From NCBI GenBank assembly GCA_003973265.1, contig QNYZ01000107.1:1-35492 (forward strand): 35,492 nucleotides of DNA. The letters run 5' to 3'. This document shows positions 7,587 to 15,060 of the stretch, in pieces; the stretch's first letter is position 1; every line of letters begins with the position of its first letter. The notes under the pieces are model-generated. The model made no database searches, had not been told where the DNA came from, and worked only from the letters and a program-made list of their open reading frames with translations. The translations under genes were made by a program, and so were the position numbers. Origin of the DNA: Deltaproteobacteria bacterium. GTDB lineage: Bacteria > Desulfobacterota > Desulfobacteria > Desulfobacterales > QNYZ01.

Positions 7587-8458
7587 GATGGCGACACCGG
7601 ATTGGCATAACAAAACAGACAATCATGATAACACGGATGCCGGCGGTAATCGCCGATATCCACGGCGGTATGGCAGCCGCATCCCTGTTTTCTTCGCTGG
7701 CCGGTATCGCGGCTGAACGATACACCCTCCCCGTACAGCCGGGCCAGGAGATGGTGGTCGATACAGGCGGCCGCCTTAACGCCGCTGCCCGGTGGCAGGG
7801 CCGCCAGTACCGCCTTTTCGCAACACGTATACAGATCGATACGGTTGCCTGCCAGATGTGCAGCCATAAAGGTGAGGACCCGTACTTTTTTTTGCAGCGG
7901 GGGATCGATAAACCGGAAGCCGGCCCGTTTTGCCGTTCGGCGATCGATTTTTTTATAATCGTCGCGGAAGCTGGTAATACAGCGCCGGATACCGTACCGG
8001 GCGGCCACATCGGCGATACGTTCGAAATCAGCCAGGTTGTGCCGGTGGCCGGATGGGGTTTTGTAGAAACAGACCGGGTCAAAACGCCAGGTGACGGCCT
8101 CGGGACCGTAGACGGTGCACAGCGTCTCCAACTGGCCGAGCCGATCGTCAAGCGGCGGTATGTTCGGTTCCAACGGGCGGGATTCGGAATTGATCGTAAA
8201 GTTGAAGAAAAGCCGGTAGCCATACCGCCGGAGCCGTTCACCATACCCTTCATCGATGAAGGGGCCGAAGTTTTTGGACCAGAAGACGATCGAATGGACA
8301 TGCCGAGGCGCAAGCGGGATGGTTCTGGTCCGCAGGTTATACGGGTTGACCGTTTCGACGGACGCCTGTTTGATCTGCTGCATGAACCACGGCATATAAA
8401 AACCCGGAATATCGGTCCGGCGCGAGGCGGAGATGACCACTTGCCGATGCGTCATCAT
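7583..8458 (-). CDS. DUF1848 family protein
   Basis: A 291-aa protein beginning VVISASRRTDIPGFYMPWF, the hallmark of DUF1848, followed by NPYN and SIVFWSKNF segments. The C-terminus has GCGCHTAVDIGDYRRHPC and then C-x3-C-x2-C within PCYHDCLFCYANP. This last spacing is the same as the radical-SAM cluster motif, although it sits at the C-terminus, so an iron-sulfur cluster is plausible. The biochemical role of the family is unknown to me. It overlaps both neighbours by four bases (ATGA), placing it between a hypothetical gene and dusB in one transcript, which hints at a link to RNA modification. Confidence 0.88.
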   Translation of the reverse strand: MMTHRQVVISASRRTDIPGFYMPWFMQQIKQASVETVNPYNLRTRTIPLAPRHVHSIVFWSKNFGPFIDEGYGERLRRYGYRLFFNFTINSESRPLEPNIPPLDDRLGQLETLCTVYGPEAVTWRFDPVCFYKTPSGHRHNLADFERIADVAARYGIRRCITSFRDDYKKIDRRTAKRAGFRFIDPPLQKKVRVLTFMAAHLAGNRIDLYTCCEKAVLAALPPGSGVKAAACIDHHLLARLYGEGVSFSRDTGQRRKQGCGCHTAVDIGDYRRHPCYHDCLFCYANPVSPS

Positions 8459-8811
8459 CCGTCCTTTTTCAAATCGGCCAGAGAAATCACCTTGCCGCCT
8501 TTGGATGAACCGGTTTCAGGCTTTCGGGTATCCGGCTTCGATATAGAAGGGACCGGATGATCCGTATCCAATAATGTTTCCGGTGCCTCGACTAATTCAA
8601 GCCGCATGGCTTTTCCGCCCATCGTATACGGCTCTCCGTTGATATAGACATCTCGCAGAATCCAGGTAACGACCTGAAGCGGGAGTTGGAGAAACAACAG
8701 TTTAACATGATACCAGTTCGGTTTATGATCAGGCAGAATTTCTTCAACACGGGCAAAGACGAGCGGTTTGTCTTCCATGTAGATTAAAACAATATCGTTT
8801 TCAACGGCCAT
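8455..8811 (-). CDS. Conserved hypothetical protein, first gene of the dusB operon
   Basis: A 118-aa protein with a compact, probably beta-rich N-terminal domain (about residues 1-80, ENDIVLIYMEDKPLVFARVEEI then WYHVKLLFLQLPLQVVTWILRDVYINGE) and a low-complexity, Pro/Lys/Ser-rich tail. No signal peptide and no metal motif. I do not recognise the family. The stop overlaps the start of the DUF1848 gene by four bases. The region upstream has no strong promoter that I can see. Confidence 0.65.
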   Translation of the reverse strand: MAVENDIVLIYMEDKPLVFARVEEILPDHKPNWYHVKLLFLQLPLQVVTWILRDVYINGEPYTMGGKAMRLELVEAPETLLDTDHPVPSISKPDTRKPETGSSKGGKVISLADLKKDG

Positions 8812-9093
8812 GACGGGGTCTTTCCTTTTCCTTTATACATGTTTACGCAGCGTTGCCGGGTTGGCATTCAAGTATCGATTATTGATGATAACCGCTATCT
8901 TGCATATTACCATCGCTATCCACTGGCGTAAAGATGAGACTGACAAATGGGGGGTTTAGCCGCTGTTAATGCGAAAAGCGGGGTATTTCACAGGGGGGAT
9001 TGAGATAGAGCGGTTTTTTTGAAAAGATGGTTATCTATTTAAAAAGATGCGATATATCAATATGTTGCTGTATTTATTATCTGAATATTTTTT
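8812..9093. other. Non-coding spacer upstream of the candidate small RNA
   Basis: No convincing gene. It has two short GC-rich imperfect dyads (for example CCGCT and AGCGG around 8958-8982) and becomes AT-rich towards 9030-9100. Enhancer sites for the sigma-54 promoter at 9119 would be expected here, but I cannot identify a clear inverted repeat. Confidence 0.4.
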
Positions 9094-9162
9094 TCAGGAA
9101 GGTGAGGGCGGAAGCGGTTGGCACAGACTTTGCTTTTTAATCATGACAGTGTAATGATTCAT
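9094..9162 (-). CDS. Possible 22-aa small reading frame with a tandem Shine-Dalgarno
   Basis: On the minus strand two SD cores (AAGGAGG and AGGAGG) precede an ATG at 9162 by four bases, opening a 22-codon frame that ends with TGA at 9094-9096. The peptide (starting MNHYTVMIKK and ending in Pro/Ser-rich residues) matches nothing I know. The same bases explain the anti-SD runs of the candidate plus-strand RNA, so the two readings compete. I consider the small RNA more likely because of the promoter. Confidence 0.2.
   Translation of the reverse strand: MNHYTVMIKKQSLCQPLPPSPS
9119..9134 (+). promoter_or_regulatory. Sigma-54 (-24/-12) promoter
   Basis: TGGCAC, five bases, TTGCT. The GG and GC dinucleotides are exactly ten bases apart, and the element matches the sigma-54 consensus at essentially every conserved position. 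With C9133 as -12 the predicted start of transcription is near 9145. No protein-coding gene lies downstream on this strand before a terminator-like hairpin about 50 bases on. Confidence 0.75.
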
Positions 9163-9230
9163 TACACCTCCTTACCTCCTTCCTCGCAAAACGCCCCGGT
9201 CGCCATTGGCGGCCAGGGCGTCTTTCTTTC
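9145..9230 (+). ncRNA. Candidate sigma-54-dependent small RNA with anti-Shine-Dalgarno repeats
   Basis: Predicted RNA of about 80-86 nt. It opens with a perfect dyad at 9149-9167 (9-base arms GTGTAATGA and TCATTACAC around one base), foldable as an 8-bp stem with a three-base loop. A pyrimidine-rich single-stranded stretch follows, with CCTCCTT at 9167-9173 and again at 9175-9181, then CCTC. The ten bases CACCTCCTTA at 9165-9174 equal the usual bacterial 16S rRNA 3' end. A strong hairpin at 9191-9220 followed by CTTTCTTT closes the unit. By analogy with C-rich bacterial small RNAs it could occlude ribosome-binding sites, but it is not a known family to me. The opposite strand could instead encode a small peptide. 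Confidence 0.5.
9191..9228 (+). terminator. Rho-independent terminator-like hairpin (possibly bidirectional)
   Basis: A 14-bp stem with one mismatch and one G-U pair: ACGCCCCGGTCGCC (9191-9204), a three-base loop, and GGCGGCCAGGGCGT (9208-9221), followed on the plus strand by CTTTCTTT. On the minus strand it is followed by TTTT, so it may also end transcription coming from the gene at 9509-9297. Confidence 0.75.
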
Positions 9231-9296
9231 ACCGTTCGGATTAAAACAACACACTAGTCGGTCGGAATAACCGGTCTGTTTTTATGCCTAAGCCGC

Positions 9297-9509
9297 CTAA
9301 TCGGCTAGCAGGCGTAAACTGTCCTGGGGAAGTCGATGCGTGCCCTTGTCTTCCAGGCTGACTTCTATCAGCGAATCCGGATCATTGATCGTTGAATCCG
9401 GGTCAGTGATGACCCCATGACAACCGACAAATTCATCCATGTAGTTTTCCCAACCCTCATCTTCCGATTTTTTATAGACTTCGATCTTCTGTCCGCGATG
9501 AAATGCCAT
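9297..9509 (-). CDS. Small conserved hypothetical protein, SH3-like
   Basis: A 70-aa acidic protein: FHRGQKIEVYKK, then VGCHGVITDPDST, then SLIEVSLEDKGTHRLPQDSLRLL. The pattern of short beta strands with a final LPxDxLRLL resembles small SH3-like beta barrels. A strong ribosome-binding site, GGGAGG, precedes the ATG at 9509. It lies 58 bases downstream of the six-gene redox operon and could be its last gene or have its own promoter. No function is known to me. Confidence 0.65.
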   Translation of the reverse strand: MAFHRGQKIEVYKKSEDEGWENYMDEFVGCHGVITDPDSTINDPDSLIEVSLEDKGTHRLPQDSLRLLAD

Positions 9510-9567
9510 TTTTTTCCTCCCTTATTAACAGTCCATGGATATGGTTGTTTTGATATTGTTGTTTCAA

Positions 9568-11730
9568 TTATAGTGGGAGAGGTACTTTCTCAACATCAAA
9601 TGGCGCGGTTTTTTTCCGGGCGCACGATTCACAAACGGCATGGCCTGATTTAATCTGCTTGGCCTCCTGGAATCGTTTTTTAATAAAGTCAAGATACTTA
9701 GCCGGTCCGATGGCGGCACCGCATTCTTCACAATAGACCAGTTTCTGCCGGTTGAGGATGGTACCGCATATCATTAAAACACGTTCTTTATCCCGGTCCA
9801 TAATCTGCATGGCATCATTGGTACAGTTTTCCGCACAGGCACCGCAGGCGATACATTTTTCTTCGGTTTGCCTGAAATCGGTTTTGACGGGATGGTCAAA
9901 ATTCATATATCCTAATTGAAGGGCATCAATTTTCATTTCGTCTCGGCAAACGCGAACACACTCTCCGCAGCGACGGCAGATATCACACCGCAGGCAGCGA
10001 CGGGCTTCCTCCCTGGCCTGGTTTTCCGAATACCCCAACTCCACCTGCTGGAACATGGTCCGCCGGCGGTCAATAGCGAGCAGGTCCATTTCCGGCCGCT
10101 TGAGGACCATTTTGGTGCTGGCCGGCATTTCCAGCCAGTCGACTCTGGCGTGTCTAACCGGAACCGGCGGTGTTTTCCGCTGGGGAATTCCGGAGAAATA
10201 CCGATCGATCGAATCGGCCGCTTTTTTCCCGCCGCCGATGGCTTCGATCACCGTGGCCGGTCCGGTAACGGCATCACCCAGGGCAAAAACACCATCGATG
10301 CTTGTGGCCATGCTGGCCATATTTACCTCAATGGTATTTCGTCTCGTCCATTTCAGGTCGGATAGTTCTGACAGACATTGGTGATCAACCTGCTGGCCAA
10401 TGGCCGGGATGACAGCATCAACATCCATGAAATATTCACTCCCCATGACCGGAACCGGCGACATGCGGGTACTGCCCTCTCTTTTCACCAGTTCCGCCCG
10501 GAGGCATTTGAGTGCCTGAACCCGGCCGTCTTTTCCCGTCACTTCCATGGGGATCGTTAAAAAGGATAACTTGACCCCTTCCTCTTCGGCCTGTTCAACT
10601 TCTTCTTCATCGGCCGGCATTTCGGACCGTGCCCTTCGATACGCGATCGTTACTTCATCGCAGCCGAGCCGCAGACAGGTCCGGGCAGCATCAATGGCGA
10701 CGTTGCCGCCCCCGATAATCACCACCCTCTTGCCCGGCATATGTCGATCGCCCAGGGCCACGTTTTTCAGGAATTTAACGGCATCAACAACCTGGGGAAA
10801 ATCAGATTCGCCGGGAAGCCTTAATTTGTAAGATTTATGGGCACCGATAGCGAAAAGAAAAGCGCCAAACCCCTCCGCTTTCAACTGGTCCATAGAGATA
10901 TCTTTGCCGAATCGGGTATTATAAACGAACTCGACCCCCAGTTCCTCCAACATGGCCACTTCCCGGTCAATAACCTCCCGGGGCAGCCGATAGCGGGGAA
11001 TACCAACCATGATCATTCCGCCGGCAACGGGCAGTGCTTCAATTATTCGGACCGAATAGCCCTTTAAGGCCAGGTAATAGGCCGCGCTCATTCCGCCAGG
11101 GCCCGCGCCGATAACGGCGACTTTATGGTTGTTGGCCGGCTGTTTTTTCGGGTTTTTATAACGGCCTTCCGACATGGCCCGTTCAGCGGCAAACGCTTTG
11201 AGGAATTTAATGGAAACCGGCGTATCAATGCGTCCACGGACACACATAAATTCACAGGGCCGGGTACAGACCAGGCCGCAAACCCAGGGAAAGGGGTTAT
11301 CCTCTCGAATCACTTCGATGGCCTCGGCATCCTTGCCCTGGCCGATCAGGGTAACATAAGTGGGGATATCAATCCCGGCCGGACACGCCATCTGGCAGGG
11401 TGCAGGCACCAGGTAGACACAATCCCCGGTGGGGCAGTTGTGGCTTTCCACATGGTTCAAGAAGCATTCCGGGTGTTCGGAAAGAACCGAACTCACTAAC
11501 TTTCCCGTATCGATACATGCATCCGCCGATCCTTCGTCAATCAGTTCCTGGGCCAGGGATTCAATGGCCGGGATATGCTCGGAAGAGGCACTTCCCCAGG
11601 CAATATCACGCATCAGGCTGAGTATCTCTTCGGCAATGCGTCTGCTTTTAGGGTCTTTCAGCGAACCGGATGAGATGGTTTTATCCAGTTTGTTAATGGT
11701 TATCATAACAGGACATTTGGGTTCGAGCAT
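9568..11730 (-). CDS. GltD/NfnB-like FAD oxidoreductase with extra Fe-S and zinc-ribbon domains
   Basis: A 720-aa multidomain electron-transfer flavoprotein. Residues about 30-105 resemble the C-terminal Fe-S domain of NuoF (ending HVESHNCPTGDC). Residues 108-170 are the GltD-type N-terminal cysteine domain (PCQMACPAGIDIPTYV, CGLVCTRPCEFMC). Next come the FAD site VAVIGAGPGGMSAAYY (near 208), the NAD(P) site VVIIGGGNVAIDAAR and the closing GVFALGDAVTGPATVIEAIGGG. The C-terminus has two [4Fe-4S] motifs (CRRCGECVRVC, CIACGACAENC) and a zinc ribbon (CEECGAAIGPAKYL...CESC). The start at 11730 has GAGGGAAG upstream. It is the last gene of the six-gene operon, and is likely a second flavin entry or exit point for electrons. 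Whether it is NAD- or NADP-linked cannot be told. Confidence 0.88.
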   Translation of the reverse strand: MLEPKCPVMITINKLDKTISSGSLKDPKSRRIAEEILSLMRDIAWGSASSEHIPAIESLAQELIDEGSADACIDTGKLVSSVLSEHPECFLNHVESHNCPTGDCVYLVPAPCQMACPAGIDIPTYVTLIGQGKDAEAIEVIREDNPFPWVCGLVCTRPCEFMCVRGRIDTPVSIKFLKAFAAERAMSEGRYKNPKKQPANNHKVAVIGAGPGGMSAAYYLALKGYSVRIIEALPVAGGMIMVGIPRYRLPREVIDREVAMLEELGVEFVYNTRFGKDISMDQLKAEGFGAFLFAIGAHKSYKLRLPGESDFPQVVDAVKFLKNVALGDRHMPGKRVVIIGGGNVAIDAARTCLRLGCDEVTIAYRRARSEMPADEEEVEQAEEEGVKLSFLTIPMEVTGKDGRVQALKCLRAELVKREGSTRMSPVPVMGSEYFMDVDAVIPAIGQQVDHQCLSELSDLKWTRRNTIEVNMASMATSIDGVFALGDAVTGPATVIEAIGGGKKAADSIDRYFSGIPQRKTPPVPVRHARVDWLEMPASTKMVLKRPEMDLLAIDRRRTMFQQVELGYSENQAREEARRCLRCDICRRCGECVRVCRDEMKIDALQLGYMNFDHPVKTDFRQTEEKCIACGACAENCTNDAMQIMDRDKERVLMICGTILNRQKLVYCEECGAAIGPAKYLDFIKKRFQEAKQIKSGHAVCESCARKKTAPFDVEKVPLPL

Positions 11731-11790
11731 AGTTCTTCCCTCTTAAATAGTAAGCTGTTTTTCCTGCATACTTTTTACAAGCCAGTCTGT

Positions 11791-12609
11791 TTAACGTGGC
11801 ACGGACCACTTAACCACTGAACTTCGAAGCGCACTGGCTTTTCGTTTTTCCGACGCACGATCTCTGTTTTTAAAGCATTCCGGGCAGATATAATCGACAA
11901 GCTCAAGTCCTTTCGGTTGATAGGCTTTCTTGTTGATCAGTTCGAGGTATTTTGCCGGTGCAAAGGGGGTACCGCAATGATCGCATCGTTCCAGCTTAAA
12001 CTTTGCAAAGACCTGCCCCCAGGTAGAAATTTTTCGTTCGTTTCCCCGGTCTTGCACCTGAATGGCCCCGGTGGGGCAGACCTGTGCGCAGGAACCACAG
12101 CCGATGCAATACTCCGACAACCGTTCAAAATCGGTGGTGACTTTACGATCCGGCCCCCGGTTAACAAAACAGAGCGCATATGCGCCGATTTCATCCCGGC
12201 ATACCCGGACACAGCGCCCACAAAGGACACAGTCGTTACTCTCGCCGGTAAGAAACCGGCTGGATGTAACACCATGCCGGGCCGCTAAATCAATCAGGTA
12301 GGGACTGTCCGGAGACCGTCCGAGAAATAATTCCAGAAGCAGACGGCGATGCTTATTGATTTCCTCTGTTTCCGTTTCAACTACCAGGCCCTCTTTGACT
12401 TCCTGGATACAGGAAACCCGTATCCCCTTACGCAAAGATCCGCTCACCTCAACAATGCAAAGCCGGCAGGTCCCCTCAGGCTCCAGCGCCGGGTGATAGC
12501 AAAGGGTGGGAATATAGATATCCGCATCGGTGGCGGCTTCAAGGACGGTTTTTCCCCTGGGTGCCTGAACTTTTTTACCATTGATGGTTAAATTTATCAT
12601 TTCGGCCAT
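11791..12609 (-). CDS. NuoG-N/HoxU-like iron-sulfur subunit
   Basis: A 272-aa electron-wire subunit similar to the N-terminal part of NuoG and to HoxU. Cysteines C37, C48, C51 and C67 form the plant-type [2Fe-2S] site. C127-x2-C-x2-C-x3-C137 and C168-x2-C-x2-C-x3-C178 bind two [4Fe-4S] clusters. The short form lacks the NuoG His-ligated N-terminal cluster and the molybdopterin-like domain. Residues 209-245 form a zinc ribbon (CDHCGTPFAPAKYLELI...CPEC) matching the one at the end of the neighbouring FAD protein. The ATG at 12609 has GGAAGG five bases upstream and lies 10 bases after the NuoF-like stop; an upstream in-frame start overlaps that gene and is less likely. It acts in the cytoplasm as part of the complex. 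Confidence 0.9.
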   Translation of the reverse strand: MAEMINLTINGKKVQAPRGKTVLEAATDADIYIPTLCYHPALEPEGTCRLCIVEVSGSLRKGIRVSCIQEVKEGLVVETETEEINKHRRLLLELFLGRSPDSPYLIDLAARHGVTSSRFLTGESNDCVLCGRCVRVCRDEIGAYALCFVNRGPDRKVTTDFERLSEYCIGCGSCAQVCPTGAIQVQDRGNERKISTWGQVFAKFKLERCDHCGTPFAPAKYLELINKKAYQPKGLELVDYICPECFKNRDRASEKRKASALRSSVVKWSVPR

Positions 12610-12619
12610 ATCGCCTTCC

Positions 12620-14392
12620 TTATCCTTTTTGAACTGCATCGAATTTGCATTTTTCATAACAGACCCGACACTTTACACACTTGTCCTGGTCGATGAAATG
12701 GGGCTCTTTTTTCTCTCCGAAAATAGCTCCCGCCGGGCAGTTTCTGGCGCACAGGGTACATCCGGTGCATTTTTTCTCATCGATGGTAAAGGTCGTGAGG
12801 GCTTTACACACCCCGGCCGGGCAACGTTTTTCAAGGATATGGGCTTCATATTCATCCCGGAAATACTGGAGGGTTGACAATACGGGGTTGGGCGCACTTT
12901 TTCCCAGGCCGCACAGAGAGGTTGCCTTGATTGTGTCGGAAAGCTCTTCAAGCATCTCGATATGCGCAGCCGTGCCGTTGCCTTCCGTTATTTCGGTGAG
13001 CAGTCGTACCATCTGAGCGACGCCCTCGCGGCAGGGGGTACACTGGCCGCATCCCTCGTCTTTGCAGAAATCGAGGAAAAAACGAGCCACATCCACCATG
13101 CAGGTATCTTCGTCCATGATGACCATGCCGCCTGATCCCATAATAGACCCGGCTTCGGCGAGCGACTCGTAATCCACCGGCATGTCCAGGTGGCTGGCCG
13201 GGATACATCCACCGGATGGACCACCGGTTTGGACCGCTTTAAATGCTTTGTTTTTGGGAATGCCGCCCCCGATCTCGTAGATGATGGTTCGGAGTGGAAT
13301 CCCCATGGGCACTTCAACGATACCGGTGTTATTGATCTTACCTGCCAGGGAAAAAATCTTTGTACCGGTGCTTTTTTCAGTGCCGATGTCGGCATACCAT
13401 TTTGCGCCGTTTTTAATGATCTCCGGGACATTGGCCCAGGTTTCAACATTGTTCAGACAGCTCGGCTTTCCCCATACACCCTTATCCGTTGTGTGGACGT
13501 ATTTGGGTCTGGGTTCCCCGGCCTTGTCTTCGATGGAAGTCATCAGGGCCGTGGATTCACCACAGACAAAAGCGCCGGCGCCCAATTTAATCTCAATGTC
13601 AAAATTAAAATCGGTTCCCAGGATTTTATTACCCAGGTAGTTTCCCTCTCTTGCCGCATCAAGCGCCATCCGGAGCCGGCCCACTGCCAGGGGGTACTCT
13701 GCCCGGACATAGACATACCCCTTGGTAGAGCCCATGGCATACGCACCAACGGTCATTCCCTCAATCACGGAATGGGGGTTTCCCTCCAATATGGCCCGGT
13801 CCATGAAAGCGCCGGGGTCGCCTTCATCGGCATTACACAAAACGTATTTTGGCTCTCCTTCGGCTTTCCGGCAGCTTTCCCATTTATAGCCCGTCGGAAA
13901 CCCGCCGCCCCCCCGTCCCCTGAGGTTTGAAACTTTAATCTCATCAATCACTGCCTGCGGGGTCATATCCAGTGCTTTTTTAAGTGCCTGATAGCCACCG
14001 GCCTTGATATAGTCATCCATTTTTTCGGGATCGATGCTGCCACAGGTTTTTAAAAGAATCTTGTGCTGATGTTCATGAAAGCTTTCATAATTCTTTCCGG
14101 TGAGCCATTTTTCAACCGGTTTGCCTTCAACCAGGTGTTCCTGAACGATTTTTTCAGTCATTTCCGGTGTGACGTGCTGATAGGTATATTTTTTTCCATT
14201 CAACTCAACATCAACCAGTACGTCCTTGGCACAAAGGCCGAGACAGCCGACCTTGTGCACTTTGGGAATAAATTCAGCTTTGATATCGGCGGCTTTTAAA
14301 TGATCTTTAAAAGCATCGATGACATTGTTGCTTCCCGCCATTATTCCGGCAAGGCCGCTACAAATACTGATAATGGGCGTTTTGGAACTCAT
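12620..14392 (-). CDS. NuoF-like NADH/FMN subunit with C-terminal ferredoxin domain
   Basis: A 590-aa subunit of the NuoF/HndC/HymB type, which oxidises or reduces NAD(P)(H) through FMN. It has an N-terminal thioredoxin-like ferredoxin domain (1-115), the FMN loop LRGRGGGGFPTGYKW, the nucleotide loop NADEGDPGAFMDR, the SLBB region, CGQCTPCREG for a [4Fe-4S] cluster, and two C-terminal [4Fe-4S] motifs (CTGCTLCARNCPAG, CVKCRVCYEKC). In the N-terminal domain the second cysteine of the usual [2Fe-2S] site is Gly (CSGLAGIMAG), while VGCLGLC is kept, so that cluster may be absent or altered. The ATG at 14392 has GAGG five bases upstream; a GTG two codons earlier is possible. Confidence 0.93.
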   Translation of the reverse strand: MSSKTPIISICSGLAGIMAGSNNVIDAFKDHLKAADIKAEFIPKVHKVGCLGLCAKDVLVDVELNGKKYTYQHVTPEMTEKIVQEHLVEGKPVEKWLTGKNYESFHEHQHKILLKTCGSIDPEKMDDYIKAGGYQALKKALDMTPQAVIDEIKVSNLRGRGGGGFPTGYKWESCRKAEGEPKYVLCNADEGDPGAFMDRAILEGNPHSVIEGMTVGAYAMGSTKGYVYVRAEYPLAVGRLRMALDAAREGNYLGNKILGTDFNFDIEIKLGAGAFVCGESTALMTSIEDKAGEPRPKYVHTTDKGVWGKPSCLNNVETWANVPEIIKNGAKWYADIGTEKSTGTKIFSLAGKINNTGIVEVPMGIPLRTIIYEIGGGIPKNKAFKAVQTGGPSGGCIPASHLDMPVDYESLAEAGSIMGSGGMVIMDEDTCMVDVARFFLDFCKDEGCGQCTPCREGVAQMVRLLTEITEGNGTAAHIEMLEELSDTIKATSLCGLGKSAPNPVLSTLQYFRDEYEAHILEKRCPAGVCKALTTFTIDEKKCTGCTLCARNCPAGAIFGEKKEPHFIDQDKCVKCRVCYEKCKFDAVQKG

Positions 14393-14423
14393 GGGCACCT
14401 CGTAGCCGATTGATCACTGTGCA

Positions 14424-14876
14424 CTATTTATATTTGCTCAGGGTCTTTGTTAGTTTTTTAGGCGTTAAGTCACCATAGGTATCCTCATCGATGACAACGG
14501 CCGGCGCCAGACTGCAGGCACCGATACATCGAACCACTTCCAATGAGAAATTCATATCCTCGGTAGTATCGCCCGGATTGATTTCTAACTTTTCTTTCAA
14601 TTCATCAAGGATTTTCCCGGCACCTTTCACATGGCAGGCCGTGCCAAGACAGATGGATATTTCGTGCTTGCCTTTCGGTGATAAAGTGAATCGGTTATAA
14701 AAATGAACAATGCTGTAAATCTGGGTGATCGGAATATCGATTTTTTTGGCAATATACCGAAGCTCCGCTTCCGGAAGATAGTTGAAGTGGTTTTGTACTT
14801 CATGGAGAATGGCAATCAGATTACCGGTGGTATCCGGAAATTTATCCAATATTTTATCAACGGTTTGGACATCCAT
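14424..14876 (-). CDS. NuoE-like [2Fe-2S] subunit
   Basis: A 150-aa subunit of the NuoE/HndA/HymA family, which passes electrons to or from the NuoF-like partner. The helical N-terminus (ILHEVQNHFNYLPEAELRYIAKKIDIP, then IYSIVHFYNRF) is followed by a thioredoxin-like fold with all four [2Fe-2S] cysteines: CLGTACHVKG and VRCIGACSLAP. The ATG at 14876 has AAGGA about eight bases upstream; a GTG two codons earlier is too close to this site. The gene lies 31 bases upstream of the NuoF-like gene. A spacer of 178 bases separates it from the preceding ferredoxin subunit gene. Confidence 0.93.
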   Translation of the reverse strand: MDVQTVDKILDKFPDTTGNLIAILHEVQNHFNYLPEAELRYIAKKIDIPITQIYSIVHFYNRFTLSPKGKHEISICLGTACHVKGAGKILDELKEKLEINPGDTTEDMNFSLEVVRCIGACSLAPAVVIDEDTYGDLTPKKLTKTLSKYK

Positions 14877-14882
14877 GCTCAC

Positions 14883-15060
14883 GTTCCTTTGTTATCTGGC
14901 AAATCCTCTCTAAAAACCGACGCCCGGAGGACCCGGATGGATACCCGGCGTCAGCAACCCATGGGACATGCTATTCTTTTGATGCGTCGATGCAGCAAGC
15001 TATTTCATGGGGCGCTGGCCGGATATCATCGGTTTTCGACTCGATTAACGCTGATTCAGT
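14883..15060 (-). other. Spacer inside the redox operon
   Basis: A 178-base gap between the ferredoxin and NuoE-like genes. It contains a GC-rich dyad near 14918-14955 (GACGCC and GGCGTC ends) that could stabilise or trim the transcript. No promoter or open frame stands out. I cannot exclude an internal promoter, in which case the catalytic and NADH modules would be separate transcripts. Confidence 0.35.

Noticed and set aside
7625..8560. A 311-codon open frame antisense to the DUF1848 gene
   Set aside because: The minus-strand gene has clear family motifs and overlapping operon partners; the antisense translation has none.
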